From: Bacteroidota bacterium
Lineage (GTDB): Bacteria > Bacteroidota > Ignavibacteria > Ignavibacteriales > Ignavibacteriaceae
Assembly (NCBI GenBank): GCA_022562275.1
Contig: JADFPP010000003.1
Location: forward strand, 20,723 to 84,722
Length of the DNA stretch: 64,000 nt
Reading direction: 5' to 3'
Program-made: the position numbers and the translations under genes
In this document: positions 62,445 to 64,000 of the stretch, piece by piece
Position numbering within the stretch: position 1 is the first letter of the stretch
How the letters are laid out: each line of letters starts with the position of its first letter
The notes under the pieces: generated by a model
What the model was told of the DNA's origin: nothing
Seen by the model: only the letters and a program-made list of their open reading frames with translations
Databases searched by the model: none

Positions 62445-63734
62445 ATGAATTTTAATGAGAGTAAATTAGAGAATGCCCTTAGAATCTTATATGGGGAAGA
62501 ACCGGCTTTATTAAATTATCAATTCGAAAGATTTAAAATATTAATTGACAGACACGCAGCGAAATTTGGAGATGCTGATCTGCATTTTTTTAGTTCACCC
62601 GGACGAACTGAGTTAGGGGGTAATCATACTGATCATAACCACGGGCGTGTTCTGGCAGCCAGTGTTAATCTCGATACAATTTCTGTATGTAATTATAATA
62701 ATAGTAACGATGTAACAATCTATTCTGAAGGATACGATACACCATTCTTTGTTAATCTTAATGAACTGAAAAAAAAGAGAGAAGAGGAAGGAACTACTAA
62801 CGCTTTAATCCGTGGTATTGCTTTCCGGTTTACAGAACTGGGTTATGGAATTGGAGGATTTAATGCATTTGTTTCGAGTGAAGTTTTAAGGGGTTCCGGA
62901 TTAAGTTCATCTGCATCTATCGAAGTATTAATTGGAACTATTTTCAATGCACTTTATAATGAGAATAAAATTTCATCAAAGCAAATTGCAATTGCAGGGC
63001 AATATGCTGAAAACAATTATTTCGGAAAACCTTGTGGATTAATGGATCAGATGGCATCTGCTTTTGGAGGTATAATAAGCATCGATTTTGAAAACCCGCA
63101 AGCTCCCAAAGTAGAAACAGTGGATTTTGATTTTGAATCTACGGGATATAAAATAATTGTGGTTGATACCGGGGGGAGTCATGCAGATTTAACCGATGAT
63201 TATGCCGCTATTCCAAATGAAATGAAATCTGTAGCAAAATTTTTTAATAAAGAATTTTGCAGAGATGTTTCTATGAATGATCTTCTCTCTAACTGCAAAA
63301 AATTAAGAACAGAATTAGGTGACAGAGCTATTCTAAGAGCGATGCATTTTATAGAAGAAAATGAAAAAGTTGTTCACCAGGTTTCTGCACTTAGAAATAA
63401 TGATTTTAGTAAGTATTTAGAATTAGTTAATCAATCGGGTAATTCTTCTTTTAAATGGCTGCAGAATATTTATTCTCCGAAAGAGGTTTATGAACAAGGT
63501 GTTTCACTTGCATTAGCTATTACCGAAAGATACATTGAGGAAATAAAAGAAGGTGCATGCCGTGTTCACGGTGGTGGATTTGCCGGAACAATTCAAGTGT
63601 ACCTGCCTGCTAAATTAGTTGAAGGATATATAAAATTAATTGAACCGGTTTTTGGGAAAGGAAGTGCAAAGATTTTAACTATTCGCTCTGAAGGTGCTGT
63701 TTACATAAACAGTTATTTTAATACTGAGAGTTAA
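62445..63734 (+). CDS. galK: galactokinase-family GHMP kinase
   Basis: 429 residues. Phosphorylates galactose (or a related sugar) to the 1-phosphate with ATP. N-terminal galactokinase signature PGRTELGGNHTDHNHGRVL, where the usual GEHTDYNGG reads GNHTDHNHG. GHMP motif 2 is LRGSGLSSSASIEV; the catalytic Asp probably lies in GKPCGLMDQMASAFGG; motif 3 is VHGGGFAGTIQVY. Slightly longer than E. coli GalK. No galT follows; a possible galE remnant lies 5 bp downstream. The altered signature leaves open a related sugar substrate. Confidence 0.88.
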   Translation: MNFNESKLENALRILYGEEPALLNYQFERFKILIDRHAAKFGDADLHFFSSPGRTELGGNHTDHNHGRVLAASVNLDTISVCNYNNSNDVTIYSEGYDTPFFVNLNELKKKREEEGTTNALIRGIAFRFTELGYGIGGFNAFVSSEVLRGSGLSSSASIEVLIGTIFNALYNENKISSKQIAIAGQYAENNYFGKPCGLMDQMASAFGGIISIDFENPQAPKVETVDFDFESTGYKIIVVDTGGSHADLTDDYAAIPNEMKSVAKFFNKEFCRDVSMNDLLSNCKKLRTELGDRAILRAMHFIEENEKVVHQVSALRNNDFSKYLELVNQSGNSSFKWLQNIYSPKEVYEQGVSLALAITERYIEEIKEGACRVHGGGFAGTIQVYLPAKLVEGYIKLIEPVFGKGSAKILTIRSEGAVYINSYFNTES

Positions 63735-63739
63735 AATAA

Positions 63740-63847
63740 TTGAAACTACTGGTTACCAGCGAAGCCGGATATATTGTAAGTTATTGTGATCTGTACAAAA
63801 GTGACAAAGATTATAGGGCTTACCTATTCGATGCTCTTTTGTTTTAA
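63740..63847 (+). pseudogene. possible remnant of a galE-like epimerase gene
   Basis: A 35-codon frame from TTG 63740 reads MKLLVTSEAGYIVSYCDLYK, which resembles the N-terminus of UDP-glucose 4-epimerases and related SDR enzymes (MKILVTGGAGYIGSH) with the glycine motif damaged, then ends at TAA 63845-63847 without further similarity. Its position right after galK supports the idea. The match is short and could be chance. Confidence 0.4.
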
Positions 63848-63888
63848 ACTCCACTCATAAATAGAGACTTGTGAATTATTCTATTACT

Positions 63889-63969
63889 GTCACTCTGAAT
63901 CCGGCAATTGCCGGATGAAGAGTCTGCTTTTTAATAAAAATCGAGATATTTTACTTCACTCAATATGAC
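63889..63969. repeat. degenerate dispersed repeat
   Basis: GTCACTCTGAATCCGGCAAT opens the element and ACTTCACTCAATATGAC closes it; TCCGGCAATTGCCGGA is a perfect palindrome inside the left arm. Weak member of the GTCATTCTGAA family. Confidence 0.6.
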
Positions 63970-64000
63970 TATAATGAATTTTTCAGAAGTCTTAAATAGT

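Overview
The window looks like a chromosomal segment of a low-GC, Gram-negative bacterium of the Bacteroidota/Chlorobiota side, most likely Ignavibacteria. This is inferred from secreted proteins ending in a type IX secretion C-terminal domain with the NYPNPFNP signature (10.8-12.7, 25.7-28.2 kb), several lipoproteins, a bacillithiol deacetylase, weak Shine-Dalgarno sites with occasional TTG/GTG starts, and dispersed palindromic repeats with GTCATTCTGAA-like ends. No phage, plasmid or CRISPR array was seen.

Layout. 0-5.6 kb (+): 5'-truncated P5C dehydrogenase, sucC, a TPR protein, aroE, a small outer-membrane protein. 5.7-18.6 kb (-): lipoprotein, DinB-like protein, aminotransferase, cupin, M19 dipeptidase, coaD, a T9SS LVIVD protein, rsmD, a PilM-like/ComEA-like group, dnaJ-grpE-hrcA. 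18.8-22.7 kb (+): purM, a TatD-radical SAM fusion, PBP4. 22.8-28.2 kb: amidohydrolase, a second DinB-like protein and two T9SS proteins. 28.4-34.2 kb: bshB1, a receiver/kinase hybrid, pckA, acs. 34.2-44.9 kb (-): a tricarboxylate cluster of citF, a citD-citE fusion, an MmgE/PrpD protein, a homoaconitase-like protein, an HD-like protein and an isocitrate/homoisocitrate-type dehydrogenase. 45-49.6 kb (+): a large hybrid kinase, an orphan DNA methyltransferase and the SRP RNA. 49.8-61.6 kb: lipoprotein, NhaC antiporter, uvrC, glgC, M1 peptidase, lpxH-like, PBP1A. 61.6-64 kb: a scrambled tRNA-Leu locus, galactokinase and what may be a galE remnant.

The most unusual feature is the tricarboxylate cluster. 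Almost every gene boundary in it carries a small selfish or decaying insert: a RAYT transposase with its REP hairpin, an S23-like four-helix-bundle gene with one frameshift, a composite palindrome, an ORF6N pseudogene, and a GxxExxY gene between imperfect inverted repeats. Some inserts supply the stop codon and tail of the neighbouring enzyme (citF, homoaconitase). A palindrome is also inserted in frame inside the homoaconitase gene. Three genes of the cluster share a 34-bp AT-rich sequence just upstream of their starts.

Elsewhere there are two partial duplications of a gene end on the far side of an accessory gene (aminotransferase 3' end beyond a DinB gene; prpD 5' end beyond ORF6N). At the tRNA-Leu(CAG) gene, two broken 5' tRNA copies, a deleted GIY-YIG nuclease gene and a duplicated tRNA 3' end suggest repeated invasion. 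Metabolically the window reads as acetate/C4/C6 acid handling with gluconeogenesis (sucC, pckA, acs, citrate-lyase cluster), envelope synthesis and proteostasis.
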